From: Chitinophagaceae bacterium
GTDB lineage: Bacteria > Bacteroidota > Bacteroidia > Chitinophagales > Chitinophagaceae
Direction: 5' to 3'
DNA length: 64,000 nt
Assembly: GCA_947455215.1 (NCBI GenBank)
Contig: CANGNA010000015.1
Span: forward strand, 1-64,000
A program made the translations under genes and the position numbers. Positions 25,566 through 34,796 of the stretch are shown here, one piece after another; the first letter of the stretch is position 1, and each line of letters opens with the position of its first letter. Below the pieces are notes generated by a model that searched no databases, was not told where the DNA came from, and was given only the letters and a program-made list of their open reading frames with translations.

Positions 25566-27488
25566 ATGTTGAGTATGGCCTATAAGATACGCATTCTGCC
25601 AAGGTGGTTGGTGTTTTTACTGGATCTGTTCTTAGTTTGTTTTTGCCTGTTCCTGGCGAGGGCATTGAAGATGAACTTCTCGTGGCCGCATGTGGTCGTG
25701 GGCCTCAGGTCTATGACTGCAGTAGTGCTATTGCTCAATGCTGCATTGTTTTATATATTCAAATGTTACGCAGGCATAGTACGCTATACCAATATCGAGG
25801 ATACATCGCGCCTGGTAATGGTCAATGCTATAGCCTCTTTCTTTTACCTCGCTATCAATATTTTCGTTTTCCACTCGCAGAACTACTTTACGCTGCAGGT
25901 GGTTACCATTAATTTCTTTATCACCAGCTTTGTTATCATCTCTTATCGCCTGGCTGTAAGGTATTGTTTCCAGTTCTATAAGTTATATTCTGAAGGCGAG
26001 AAAGTGCCCCGTAAGAAGGTAGCTGTATTTAATGCATCTGCCAATGGTCTCCACATAAAGAATGTATTGAACAACCTGCCCAATGGCGACATGCAGGTAG
26101 TGGCTTTCCTGGACGATACATTGGGTGGTAATGGTAAATTGCTGGAGAATATTCCTATCTATACCACTACCGATGGTAGCATAGAAAAGCTGAAAGAAGA
26201 AGGGGTAGAGCTGTTGATATTTGTGAACAGGAACCTGGAGAAGGAACGTCTTAACGCATTGGTTGATAGTTGTTTGCATCACGGCATCCGCATACAGCAG
26301 GTGCCCGCCATGCGCGATTGGTTGAACGGTAAACTGGACACCCAGCAGCTGCAGAATATCAATATCGAGGATCTGCTGGAGCGTGAGGTGATCAAAATAC
26401 ATAATGAAGCTATTTATACGGAGCTGAAAGGCAAGAAGATACTGGTTACCGGTGCAGCAGGCTCTATTGGTAGCGAGTTGGTAAGGCAGTTACTCAACTA
26501 TCGTCCGTCGCTGATCATATTATGCGATCAGGCCGAGACGCCTATGCACGAGTTCACACTGGAGATACAGGAGAAATACAAGAATGCCAATGTTAAGGCC
26601 TACCTGGGCGATATCACAGATCGCCAGCGTATGGAGCACCTGTTCGAAGTATATAACCCGCAGATCGTATTCCATGCAGCTGCATATAAGCACGTGCCGC
26701 TGATGGAGGATAACCCGTCGATTGCGGTGATGAACAATGTGATGGGTACCAGGAACCTGGCAGAGCTATCGGTGATGAATGGGGTAGAGAAGTTTGTTAT
26801 GATATCTACAGATAAGGCGGTCAATCCTACCAACATCATGGGGGCATCAAAGCGAATAGCTGAGATATTTACACAAAGTTATTACAAGTCTTTGATGGGC
26901 GAAGTGCATGAGGATAACCATCATCATATTACCAAATTCGTTACCACCCGTTTCGGTAATGTGCTTGGCTCTAATGGTTCTGTAATACCCCGATTTAAAA
27001 AGCAACTGGAAAAGGGCGGTCCCATAACGGTTACTCACCCGGAGATCACCCGTTACTTTATGACCATCCCCGAAGCCTGTATATTGGTACTTGAGGCAGG
27101 TGTTATGGGGCAGGGTGGAGAGATATTCGTATTCGATATGGGTAAGCCTGTGAAGATTGCCGACCTCGCCAAAAAGGTGATAAGGCTCTCGGGCAAAGAG
27201 CCGGATGTGGATATACAGATAGTATACAGCGGCTTGAGGCCAGGCGAAAAGCTATATGAGGAATTGCTGAACAATGCCGAAAATACAAGGCCTACCTATC
27301 ACGAAAAAATATTGATTGCCGATGTGCGGGAATACGATTTTGCCGACGTGAGCAAGCGGGTAGATAAGCTGATAAGCAGCGCCAAACAGCACTATACAAT
27401 GGAGACCGTCTTCCTGATGAAGGATCTGGTGCCGGAATTTGTGAGCACCAACACAGCCTACCAGAAGGTAAATGCCGAATCGAAATAA
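25566..27488 (+). CDS. CapD/FlaA1-type membrane nucleoside-diphosphate-sugar 4,6-dehydratase
   Basis: 640 residues. Four membrane helices (about 13-130) precede a first Rossmann-like domain (about 150-270) and a C-terminal SDR domain. The NAD motif is GAAGSIGSE (about 296). The active site reads STDKAVNPTNIMGASKR, with the Met/Lys pair (about 425/429) that replaces Tyr/Lys in FlaA1/CapD dehydratases. The enzyme probably converts UDP-GlcNAc (or similar) to a 4-keto-6-deoxy intermediate for O-antigen, capsule or protein glycan. No other glycan genes are adjacent. It has its own promoter and terminator, so it is a single-gene unit. Confidence 0.93.
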   Translation: MLSMAYKIRILPRWLVFLLDLFLVCFCLFLARALKMNFSWPHVVVGLRSMTAVVLLLNAALFYIFKCYAGIVRYTNIEDTSRLVMVNAIASFFYLAINIFVFHSQNYFTLQVVTINFFITSFVIISYRLAVRYCFQFYKLYSEGEKVPRKKVAVFNASANGLHIKNVLNNLPNGDMQVVAFLDDTLGGNGKLLENIPIYTTTDGSIEKLKEEGVELLIFVNRNLEKERLNALVDSCLHHGIRIQQVPAMRDWLNGKLDTQQLQNINIEDLLEREVIKIHNEAIYTELKGKKILVTGAAGSIGSELVRQLLNYRPSLIILCDQAETPMHEFTLEIQEKYKNANVKAYLGDITDRQRMEHLFEVYNPQIVFHAAAYKHVPLMEDNPSIAVMNNVMGTRNLAELSVMNGVEKFVMISTDKAVNPTNIMGASKRIAEIFTQSYYKSLMGEVHEDNHHHITKFVTTRFGNVLGSNGSVIPRFKKQLEKGGPITVTHPEITRYFMTIPEACILVLEAGVMGQGGEIFVFDMGKPVKIADLAKKVIRLSGKEPDVDIQIVYSGLRPGEKLYEELLNNAENTRPTYHEKILIADVREYDFADVSKRVDKLISSAKQHYTMETVFLMKDLVPEFVSTNTAYQKVNAESK

Positions 27489-27512
27489 AGAAAAGTTTTA
27501 GTAAGTACACCG

Positions 27513-27541
27513 TCCCTCCCGCTTTTGTGGGAGGGATTTTT
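27513..27541 (+). terminator. Rho-independent terminator of the CapD-like gene
   Basis: TCCCTCCC (27513-27520) pairs perfectly with GGGAGGGA (27529-27536), followed by TTTTT. It lies 24 nt after the stop. Confidence 0.9.
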
Positions 27542-27606
27542 GTTGTGAATAAACTCTCTGCACGAAAAAATCAAAAAAGGTTACTTTTGGGCAACATTTC
27601 CATACC

Positions 27607-28767
27607 GTGGACAGATATAACCAACGCGGCGTTTCGGCCCAGAAAGAAGACGTACACAAGGCGATTGAAAAATTAGACAAAGGCCTTTTTCCTAATGCAT
27701 TCTGCAAGATATACCCCGACTACTGGGGAGGCGATGAGGCTTACTGCAACCTGATGCATGCTGATGGTGCTGGTACCAAGTCTTCATTAGCTTATATGTA
27801 CTGGAAGCAGACCGGCGACCTGAGCGTATGGAAAGGGATAGCTATAGACTCTATTGTGATGAACATAGACGATATGCTGTGTGTAGGTGCTACAGGGCCA
27901 TTTACTTATTCATCAACCATAGGCCGTAATAAGAACCGCATACCCGGCGAGGTGATCTCTGAGCTGATAAATGGCACACAGTCGTACTTCGGCAAATTGC
28001 AGGAGTATGGTATTACCGTACACCTGATGGGTGGCGAGACCGCCGATGTTGGCGACCTGGTGCGCACAGTTATTGTAGATGGTACCATGTCTTGCCGTAT
28101 GCGCAGAGACAAACTGGTGACCACCGAAAAGATGCAGGCAGGTGATGTGATCGTATCGCTGGCCAGCTATGGAAAGGCCACTTACGAAGATGAGTATAAC
28201 AGTGGTATGGGTAGCAATGGCCTTACCAGCGCCCGCCACGAAATGCTGAAGAAGGAATATGCTACATTGTTCCCGGAGAGTGTAGATCCTAATTTGCCCG
28301 ATGAGGTAGTATACAATGGTAAGTATGCACTTACTGATATGACCGTTACCGGGCTGGATGTAGGCAAGATGATATTATCGCCAACCCGCACCTATGCCCC
28401 GGTAATACTGCAGGTGCTGGATAAACATTTTGATGCGATACACGGCATCATTCACTGTAGCGGTGGCGGCCAGACCAAGTGCCTGCACTATCTGCCCAAG
28501 CCACTAAGAGTGGTTAAAAACAATTTATTACCTGTTCCTCCGTTATTTACCATGATACAAGAATCTGCCGGTACTACCTGGCGGGAAATGTACCAGGTAT
28601 TCAACATGGGGCAGCGGTTGGAGATATTTACAGATAAGGCAACGGCTGAAAGTATCATAGCGATAGCTGCTTCATTCAATATCGATGCCTGTATCTCTGG
28701 CTATGTGGAGGATGCTGAAAAGAAAGAACTGGTAATAGAAGGGCCATATGGCAATTTTGTTTATTAG
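27607..28767 (+). CDS. purM: Phosphoribosylformylglycinamidine cyclo-ligase (AIR synthase)
   Basis: 386 residues of the Bacteroidota-type PurM. It closes the imidazole ring of AIR in purine synthesis using ATP. Recognisable segments are RYNQRGVSAQKEDVHKAI at the N terminus, HADGAGTKSSLAY, IDDMLCVGATGPF, HLMGGETADVGDLV and HCSGGGQTKCL. The only usable start is GTG at 27607. A TACTTTTG box ends at 27589, 17 nt upstream, but no TTG partner is visible. Three envelope genes follow on the same strand with short gaps. Confidence 0.93.
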   Translation: MDRYNQRGVSAQKEDVHKAIEKLDKGLFPNAFCKIYPDYWGGDEAYCNLMHADGAGTKSSLAYMYWKQTGDLSVWKGIAIDSIVMNIDDMLCVGATGPFTYSSTIGRNKNRIPGEVISELINGTQSYFGKLQEYGITVHLMGGETADVGDLVRTVIVDGTMSCRMRRDKLVTTEKMQAGDVIVSLASYGKATYEDEYNSGMGSNGLTSARHEMLKKEYATLFPESVDPNLPDEVVYNGKYALTDMTVTGLDVGKMILSPTRTYAPVILQVLDKHFDAIHGIIHCSGGGQTKCLHYLPKPLRVVKNNLLPVPPLFTMIQESAGTTWREMYQVFNMGQRLEIFTDKATAESIIAIAASFNIDACISGYVEDAEKKELVIEGPYGNFVY

Positions 28768-28807
28768 TGTTAACTATATTACTTTCACGAGTCAAAATCA
28801 ATATAAT

Positions 28808-29464
28808 ATGCGTAAGGCTATTCTGAGTGCACTGCTTTTTACTACTTGCTCTTTTGCTGCGTTGGCACAAAACAGGGATGAAGACGAAAGCACGGAAACG
28901 GGTAATAAGCCATTGCCAACCGGTATTCATATGAATGAGGGTGGTAAGGTAAACCCGGTTAAGCTCAGTATACTTGCGGTAGCACCTATGCAGTTTACCG
29001 ATAATGGTGTTGGTTTTTCACTGAGTTACGAGCATGGACTGGATGCCGGGGGTATTGTTTCCTACATCCTGCCGGTGGCCGCTACATTCGATATGAGTAA
29101 TACGTCGTATACCAATTCCATGTTCTATTTCATGCCGGGATTGAAATTCTATCCTACATCGTGGAAGGGTAAGGTGAAATACGCTATCGGCCCGTCAGTA
29201 CTATTTGGTGCTGGTCAGCGTCACGAAAATTATGATGTTGTGATGCCGCTGTATTCGTCTTACTATTATGGTACAGATCAGGAAGGGTCTAAATACCAGC
29301 TTGGCGTAATAGTAAATAACTATCTCAATTTTCAGCCTACGGCTCACCTGTATATGGGGCTGGAGTTTGGTTTCGGCTTCACATACCTCAATCAGTTCAT
29401 GGACCGCAACCAGGGTGTTGACGGGCTGGTTCAGGGTAATTTTAAGATTGGCTATAAGTTTTGA
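28808..29464 (+). CDS. Secreted barrel-like protein, paralogue 1 of tandem triplet A
   Basis: 218 residues from the ATG at 28808. A signal peptide (about 1-20, ending AALAQ) precedes a mature part that shares with the next two genes the blocks API/MQFT(E/D)NGVG-SFSYE, GIVSYILPV, FYFMPGLKFYPT, KYAIGPSVLFGAGQ, LGVIVNNYLN and FGFGFTYLN, ending in the strand FKIGYKF. The pattern suggests an outer-membrane barrel of about eight strands. It lies 40 nt after purM and is probably cotranscribed with it. Function unknown. Confidence 0.8.
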   Translation: MRKAILSALLFTTCSFAALAQNRDEDESTETGNKPLPTGIHMNEGGKVNPVKLSILAVAPMQFTDNGVGFSLSYEHGLDAGGIVSYILPVAATFDMSNTSYTNSMFYFMPGLKFYPTSWKGKVKYAIGPSVLFGAGQRHENYDVVMPLYSSYYYGTDQEGSKYQLGVIVNNYLNFQPTAHLYMGLEFGFGFTYLNQFMDRNQGVDGLVQGNFKIGYKF

Positions 29465-29534
29465 TAGGCAGTGTGGGGATGTGCCGAGCAATTTTTGGCA
29501 TAATTAATGCTGTAGTAACTCCAAACACGCACAT

Positions 29535-30380
29535 ATGAACCTTAAGATCGCATTTCTTGGTCTCCTTTCTTTTGTAGCAACGGGTGTTTTTGCCCAGGAT
29601 AAGATCTTCCAGTCGAATGGAAATGTTATTGATGCAAAAATAAAAATGATAAAAGGAGACAATATCATTTACTGGCATTGGGAAGACCGCAATGGTGCAT
29701 TATATGCATTATCTCTCCAGGAAGTAGATAAGATACATTACCAGAGCGGGGTAGAAGAGGTGTTTCATGGCAGCAATAATAAAGCTATACCTTCAGGTGA
29801 TGTGCATACGTATCGCCCTTCCCAATATTATAGTTCGCCGATGATAACCGGTAAAGAGGTATTCTCTTTTGCACCCATTTTTTTTACTGAGAATGGTGCC
29901 GGTATTGCTTTCAGCTATGAAAAAATGCTGGATAAAAATGGCATCGTATCTTTCTATTTGCCGGTAATAGCTACTATTAATACCGATAGCAAGGATGAAA
30001 GTAAAAAAAATAAGCCCGAAGACGTCATGGTATATACGGGGCCTGGTATCAAATTCTATCCTACCGGCAGCCGTGGATTGTTGAAGTACGCCGTGGGGCC
30101 ATCGCTGGTATTTGGTGTGGGGCAGAAAACATCGGGCGGCGACTCTTATACGGTGTGGAATGGGCAGCAGTCTCAGACATACACCAATCCCTATACAACC
30201 GGTACCAAGACCGTATTGGGTATATTGGTGAACAACTCGCTCAACATCAACCCGTCTGCACACATTAGCCTGGGCCTCGATTTTGGTTTTGGCTTTACCT
30301 ATATCAATAATGTAGGGGGAGTGAACAAAGGTGTTACAGGCATGGTACAGGGTGGCTTTAAGATAGGCTACCGGTATTAA
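29535..30380 (+). CDS. Secreted barrel-like protein, paralogue 2 of tandem triplet A, with extra N-terminal domain
   Basis: 281 residues. After the signal peptide (about 1-21, ending GVFAQ) comes an extra 55-residue segment, DKIFQSNGNVIDAKIKMI...EVDKIHYQSG, a motif common in secreted Bacteroidota proteins. The rest is the triplet A barrel: FAPIFFTENGAGIAFSYEK, GIVSFYLPV, GIKFYPTGSRG, KYAVGPSLVFGVGQK, LVNNSLNINPSAHI and a terminal FKIGYRY. It starts 70 nt after paralogue 1. Function unknown. Confidence 0.8.
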   Translation: MNLKIAFLGLLSFVATGVFAQDKIFQSNGNVIDAKIKMIKGDNIIYWHWEDRNGALYALSLQEVDKIHYQSGVEEVFHGSNNKAIPSGDVHTYRPSQYYSSPMITGKEVFSFAPIFFTENGAGIAFSYEKMLDKNGIVSFYLPVIATINTDSKDESKKNKPEDVMVYTGPGIKFYPTGSRGLLKYAVGPSLVFGVGQKTSGGDSYTVWNGQQSQTYTNPYTTGTKTVLGILVNNSLNINPSAHISLGLDFGFGFTYINNVGGVNKGVTGMVQGGFKIGYRY

Positions 30381-30415
30381 TAAACTCCATTTTTAAAATA
30401 GACTAAATAGTATAT

Positions 30416-31021
30416 ATGAAGAAGATATTGTTATTGATAGCTCCGCTGGTTATATCTTGCAGTGCCTTTGCTCAGTCCGAAGGGGCTGCAACAGCATCAC
30501 CCGTAAAAGCATCTTCAGGCGATCATATCCTGGCCATTGCCCCTATACAGTTCACAGAAAATGGCGTAGGGCTCTCTTTCAGCTACGAAAAGGGTATTGA
30601 TAAGGGAGGCATCGTTTCTTACTACCTGCCCATCATTACTACCTTCAACCTCAATAATAATGTAGACCATGGCGATCACCAGGATGCGATGTTCTATTTT
30701 GCGCCCGGCATCAAATTTTATCCTACAAGCAGCCAAGGGACTGTGAAGTATGCTATCGGTCCATCATTGGTGATAGGAGCTGGTGAAAAGACCACCAGTA
30801 ATTATTATAATAATGGCATCCCCTACCTGGAATATAATACACAAAGCAAATTCATACTGGGTGTTATTGTGAACAACTCACTCAACATCAACCCCACGCC
30901 TCACTTCTATCTTGGCCTCGACTTTGGCTTTGGTTTCACCTACATCAATAGGGTAGGCGGCAACAACGATGGCCTGAACGGTATTGTGCAGAGCGGCTTT
31001 AAGATTGGATACAAATTTTAA
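30416..31021 (+). CDS. Secreted barrel-like protein, paralogue 3 of tandem triplet A
   Basis: 201 residues with a signal peptide (about 1-19, ending SAFAQ). It has the same blocks as its neighbours: LAIAPIQFTENGVGLSFSYEKG, GIVSYYLPII, FYFAPGIKFYPT, KYAIGPSLVIGAGEK, VNNSLNINPTPHFYLGLDFGFGFTYIN and a terminal FKIGYKF. It is the shortest and probably the core version. It follows paralogue 2 by 35 nt and is closed by a strong bidirectional terminator. Function unknown. Confidence 0.8.
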   Translation: MKKILLLIAPLVISCSAFAQSEGAATASPVKASSGDHILAIAPIQFTENGVGLSFSYEKGIDKGGIVSYYLPIITTFNLNNNVDHGDHQDAMFYFAPGIKFYPTSSQGTVKYAIGPSLVIGAGEKTTSNYYNNGIPYLEYNTQSKFILGVIVNNSLNINPTPHFYLGLDFGFGFTYINRVGGNNDGLNGIVQSGFKIGYKF

Positions 31022-31042
31022 TAGAATCTTACTGATATAATG

Positions 31043-31075
31043 AAAATGGGATGCTACTCAGAGCATCCCATTTTT
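31043..31075. terminator. Bidirectional terminator between triplet A and the RluF-type gene
   Basis: AAAATGGGATGCT (31043-31055) pairs with AGCATCCCATTTT (31062-31074), with A/T tracts on both sides. It serves the convergent genes ending at 31021 and 31085. Confidence 0.88.
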
Positions 31076-31084
31076 ATTGTCAGC

Positions 31085-32281
31085 TTATTTTCTTTTACGG
31101 CCCGGTGCCTGTTTTTTAGGCGCTGTTCGTGCTTTAGGGGCGCTTTTGCCCTTGGCTGGTTTCCCGGTTTTCTTTTTTGCTCCCTGCTCCCGGAACTCTT
31201 TATAGCCCATCTTCTTCTTGGGCTTATCGCTTTCTGCCATTTTCTGCTGTTCGCGGAAGCTGGCACCTTCAAATTCGGTCAGCAGTTTATGTTTTTTCTT
31301 TTCTGCTGTGGCCACACGCTGCTCTGTTTCCTTTTTTACCTTCAGGTACTTTTCACGCTCGCGTCTTGCTTTTTCTGCACGGCTGGTTACTTTTTTGGTT
31401 TCCGGCTCCTCATGCTCCGCAGTTTGCTTGCCCGACTGGCGCTGTAAAAAGGCTTCTTTTCTTTGTACGGCTTTCTTCTCCTTTTCAGTTTGCGGTGCAC
31501 CAGGTGTAGTGGCGGCTTTCTTCCTTTTAGGTTTAGCGGCACCTTCTTCCTGCGCTTCGTTGCTGCTGTCGTGCATCATCAGGTTCATGCGGCTCATCTC
31601 GTCATCGCCCAGGTAGCGCCAGTGGCCTACCGGCAATGCACCCAGGTTGATGTTCATGATGCGGACACGGGTCAGTTTGATCACCTCATAGCCCAGGTAT
31701 TCGCACATGCGGCGTATCTGTCGGTTAAGGCCCTGCGTCAGCGTTATCCTGAATTTTTTATTGCCTTCCTGGCGCACTTCGCACTTCTTCGTTTTGGTGC
31801 CCAGTATAGGTATGCCATTGCTCATCTGCTGCACAAAATCGGGGGTGATGGGCTTGTCGGTCACCACTATATACTCCTTTTCGTGGTTGTTGCTGGCACG
31901 TAGTATCTTATTTACAATGTCGCCGTCGTTGGTCAGCAGTATCAGCCCGTCGCTGTCCTTGTCCAGCCTGCCCACGGGAAATACCCGCAACGGATGGTTA
32001 AGGAAGGTAATGATATTGGTCTTATCGCGGAGGTCGGTAGTGCTGGTTATACCCTGTGGCTTGTTGCAGGCAATATAAACGGTCTTCTTATTTTTCTTCA
32101 ACGGCTCGCCGTCTATCTCCACCACATCGCCTGGTTTTACCCTATAGCCTTTGCCTGCCGGGTGGTCGTTTACGGTCACACGTTCCTGCTCTATTAATTT
32201 GTCGGCTTCCCTGCGCGAGCAGAACCCTGAATCACTGATGTACTTATTCAGGCTGATAAGAAAGTCGTCCTGTTGCTTCAT
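31085..32281 (-). CDS. rluF: RluF-type pseudouridine synthase with long lysine-rich C-terminal tail
   Basis: 398 residues from the ATG at 32281. An S4 domain (ISLNKYISDSGFCSRREADKLI) is followed by the catalytic domain with GRLDKDSDGLILLTNDGD (catalytic Asp) and LNRQIRRMCEYLGYEV. This fits RluF, which modifies 23S rRNA in the peptidyl-transferase region. From about residue 245 the protein continues with about 150 residues rich in Lys, Glu, Ala and Arg (PKRKKAATTPGAP, KKTGKPAKGKSAPKARTAPKK), probably disordered. A 16-residue longer start is possible, but it is not family-like. A mirror image of the RluB-type gene, whose extension is at the N terminus. Confidence 0.92.
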   Translation of the reverse strand: MKQQDDFLISLNKYISDSGFCSRREADKLIEQERVTVNDHPAGKGYRVKPGDVVEIDGEPLKKNKKTVYIACNKPQGITSTTDLRDKTNIITFLNHPLRVFPVGRLDKDSDGLILLTNDGDIVNKILRASNNHEKEYIVVTDKPITPDFVQQMSNGIPILGTKTKKCEVRQEGNKKFRITLTQGLNRQIRRMCEYLGYEVIKLTRVRIMNINLGALPVGHWRYLGDDEMSRMNLMMHDSSNEAQEEGAAKPKRKKAATTPGAPQTEKEKKAVQRKEAFLQRQSGKQTAEHEEPETKKVTSRAEKARREREKYLKVKKETEQRVATAEKKKHKLLTEFEGASFREQQKMAESDKPKKKMGYKEFREQGAKKKTGKPAKGKSAPKARTAPKKQAPGRKRK

Positions 32282-32350
32282 ATAATGGTTGCTTGATGTT
32301 GTAAAAGTACTGTATTTACAACAAGGCAATGCCGCAGAACGCTACAATGG

Positions 32351-32623
32351 TCATTTATTATACAGGGTGGCCTCTATAGCCTCTCCCAGTTTTGCCGCCA
32401 GTTGATCCATATCCGTTGCCAATCCATCTACAGCAGTGCGGAACATATAATGCCCGGCATGTGATTTGTCCAGTTCCAGGCTGTGCACCTGGGTACTCAG
32501 GCTATCGCCCCTGCCGGGTATGCGTATATCTATTGCAAAAAAAATGGCGTTTTCGCCCTGCCGCTCCATTACAGTGCATAGGTATAGTACACTGTTGTGT
32601 TCCAGTTCTACATCAAAGACCAT
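32351..32623 (-). CDS. Small conserved-looking protein, function unknown
   Basis: 90 residues, no signal peptide and no membrane segment. It reads as a compact alpha/beta protein (VELEHNSVLYLCTVMERQGENAIFFAIDI) with a C-terminal helix (DMDQLAAKLGEAIEATLY). An A-rich stretch (complement of a T run near 32631-32637) precedes the ATG, as is usual for Bacteroidota starts. It sits 70 nt upstream of the RluF-type gene on the same strand. The opposite-strand frames here look like shadows. No family recognised. Confidence 0.65.
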   Translation of the reverse strand: MVFDVELEHNSVLYLCTVMERQGENAIFFAIDIRIPGRGDSLSTQVHSLELDKSHAGHYMFRTAVDGLATDMDQLAAKLGEAIEATLYNK

Positions 32624-32793
32624 GGTGTGTTTTTTTAAGGTAATCGGTTTATTTCATTGATTATTAATGATATATAACTATTTTTATGAACTTTATGAAA
32701 AAAAAGTTGGGCAGATGTCTAACATTTTATCAAAGCAGCACGTCAATAGTAATATCGAAACCACAATTTAATCAAATATAAAAACACAAAAAA

Positions 32794-34692
32794 ATGAAAA
32801 AGAAACTTCTACTTACCTTATCGGCCATGGTGCTCTGCATTGCATCATTCGCTTCGATCTCAGGCCCGCACGTGGCTTGTTCAGGATCATCTATTCTTTA
32901 TGCCGACAGTGGTCTTACCGGTGGCGTATGGTCTAGCAGTAACCCTTCAGTGGCAACTATAGATGCTGCTACCGGTGTGGCTGTAGGACTTACCACGGGC
33001 GTTACCACTATCTCTTACACCACAGCCCTGGCTACCGATGTACTTACACTTTCGGTAAATGCAACGCCTACTGCTATTACAGCCTCTGCTACTTCAGTTT
33101 GTGTGGGTAGCACAATTACCGTTAGTAATGCTACTCCTGGTGGTACCTGGACGTCAGCCACCAGCTGGATCGCTACTGTAGATGCCTCTGGTCATGTAGG
33201 TGGTGCTTATCCCGGTGTTGCTGAGATCCGCTACGTGAACTCTGCCGGCTGCTATGCCTCCATTTCTGTTACCGTAAGCGGCACTTACCTCGATCCGATC
33301 ATGGTGCCTTCAACTGTATGTGTAGGTTCTGTCATCACAGCTATCGACAGTTCTGCCGGTGGTACGTGGACCAGCTCTAATCCTGCCATAGCTACAGTAA
33401 GTTCAACAGGCTCTACTATTGCTATGATCACTGGCGTGTCTCTGGGTACTGTTACTATTACTTACACAGTGCCAAGCACAGGTTGCGGTACTTTATCTAC
33501 TACAGCTAATGTTTCGGTGATCAACACTACCGATCCCGGCACTATCTCCGGCGCTTCATCTGTTGTTGCAGGTTCCAGCATTTACCTGTCTGAAACTGTT
33601 TCTGGTGGTTCGTGGAGTCTGGCGCCTTCTTCTGTAGCAACTATTAATGCACTTGGCATGGTTACCGGCCTTACAGCAGGTAGCGCAATAGCAACGTATA
33701 CTGTAAGCGGTTGCGGCGGCGTTGCCAGCACTACTTATCCGATCACAGTTACTGCTTTCGACGGTATTGCCGGCGATATCAGCTTCGGTTCTTTTCACTA
33801 TGGTTCCGTTAAAGTATGGCTCATCACCCTTACAGGTACTACACTCGCTGCTGTAGACTCTACTGTTGTTCTTTGCTCCGGTACTTCAGTGCACTACCAG
33901 TTCGGCTCTGAACCAACTAACGCCTACAGGGTTAAGGCTGCAACTCCGGATTCTGCAAGCTTCACTGGTTGGACTGGTTTCGTACCTACTTACCACACCA
34001 GCAGCTTCTACTGGAACACTGCCGACGTTCTGTCTCATACTTCAGGTACAGGCGACCTGGGCGTGAACATCAATATGATGACAGGTTCTGTTACTTCCGG
34101 TCCTGGCTTTATTGGTGGCGATGTAACTACAGGTGCTAACAAGGGTACTACTACCGGTGCTCCGGTTGTTGGCCTGATGATGTACTGCGTAGACAATGCT
34201 ACTGGCGCACTGTACCAGGCTGTACGTACCAACGCAGCTGGTCACTACTCATTCAGCAACCTGCCTATCGGTGTATACAAGATCTTCCCAGATTCTCTGA
34301 ACTACACTACTGTTACTTACGATAACATCAACATCACTGCTACCAGCACATCTTACAATGCTGCAAGCTTCGTACAGCACACACTGTCTCATGTTATCTC
34401 TCCTGTACCGGTTGGTGTGAACAACGTCAATAGTGTTAACGCATCAATAGTTGCCGCACCAAACCCAACAACAGGTATGGTAAGCATCAAGTGGAACATA
34501 GCCACTGCACAGCATGCTACAGTTGTTGTAACTGATGTTACGGGCCGCGTAGTAGCTAACAACGCTATTGACATGACAGCAGGTGCAGGCAGCAGCGATC
34601 TGAACCTGACCAACCTGGTAAGCGGTATGTACACTATCTCTGTTAAGTCTGCAGAGATCAGCTACACTACCAAAGTACAGGTACAGCACTAA
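32794..34692 (+). CDS. Secreted Ig-like repeat protein with T9SS sorting domain (sibling 1)
   Basis: 632 residues. A signal peptide (about 1-21) is followed by four BIG_2-like repeats (about 22-325) with GTWTS, ATVD and GVT/GVS..TITYT blocks and paired cysteines. Residues about 326-545 are a prealbumin-like or SpaA-like region with GDVTTGANKGTTTGAPV and a GHYSFSNLPIGVYKIFPD strand, typical of carboxypeptidase-regulatory folds. The last 80 residues (VAAPNPTTGMVSIKW ... VSGMYTISV) are a T9SS type A sorting domain. It should be exported and surface-anchored. The next gene is a longer sibling. A terminator lies 25 nt downstream. Confidence 0.9.
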   Translation: MKKKLLLTLSAMVLCIASFASISGPHVACSGSSILYADSGLTGGVWSSSNPSVATIDAATGVAVGLTTGVTTISYTTALATDVLTLSVNATPTAITASATSVCVGSTITVSNATPGGTWTSATSWIATVDASGHVGGAYPGVAEIRYVNSAGCYASISVTVSGTYLDPIMVPSTVCVGSVITAIDSSAGGTWTSSNPAIATVSSTGSTIAMITGVSLGTVTITYTVPSTGCGTLSTTANVSVINTTDPGTISGASSVVAGSSIYLSETVSGGSWSLAPSSVATINALGMVTGLTAGSAIATYTVSGCGGVASTTYPITVTAFDGIAGDISFGSFHYGSVKVWLITLTGTTLAAVDSTVVLCSGTSVHYQFGSEPTNAYRVKAATPDSASFTGWTGFVPTYHTSSFYWNTADVLSHTSGTGDLGVNINMMTGSVTSGPGFIGGDVTTGANKGTTTGAPVVGLMMYCVDNATGALYQAVRTNAAGHYSFSNLPIGVYKIFPDSLNYTTVTYDNINITATSTSYNAASFVQHTLSHVISPVPVGVNNVNSVNASIVAAPNPTTGMVSIKWNIATAQHATVVVTDVTGRVVANNAIDMTAGAGSSDLNLTNLVSGMYTISVKSAEISYTTKVQVQH

Positions 34693-34716
34693 TATGCTTT
34701 TAAACGTTACCTATAG

Positions 34717-34748
34717 AAAAGCAGCGGATAATTATCCGCTGCTTTTTT
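34717..34748 (+). terminator. Rho-independent terminator between the two sibling surface genes
   Basis: AAAAGCAGCGGATAA is followed directly by its reverse complement TTATCCGCTGCTTTT (34717-34746), then more T. It lies 25 nt after the stop at 34692. Confidence 0.9.
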
Positions 34749-34796
34749 GTTTTATAAATAAAATATGTAATTTTAAAGTAGCTAAAACACATACCT

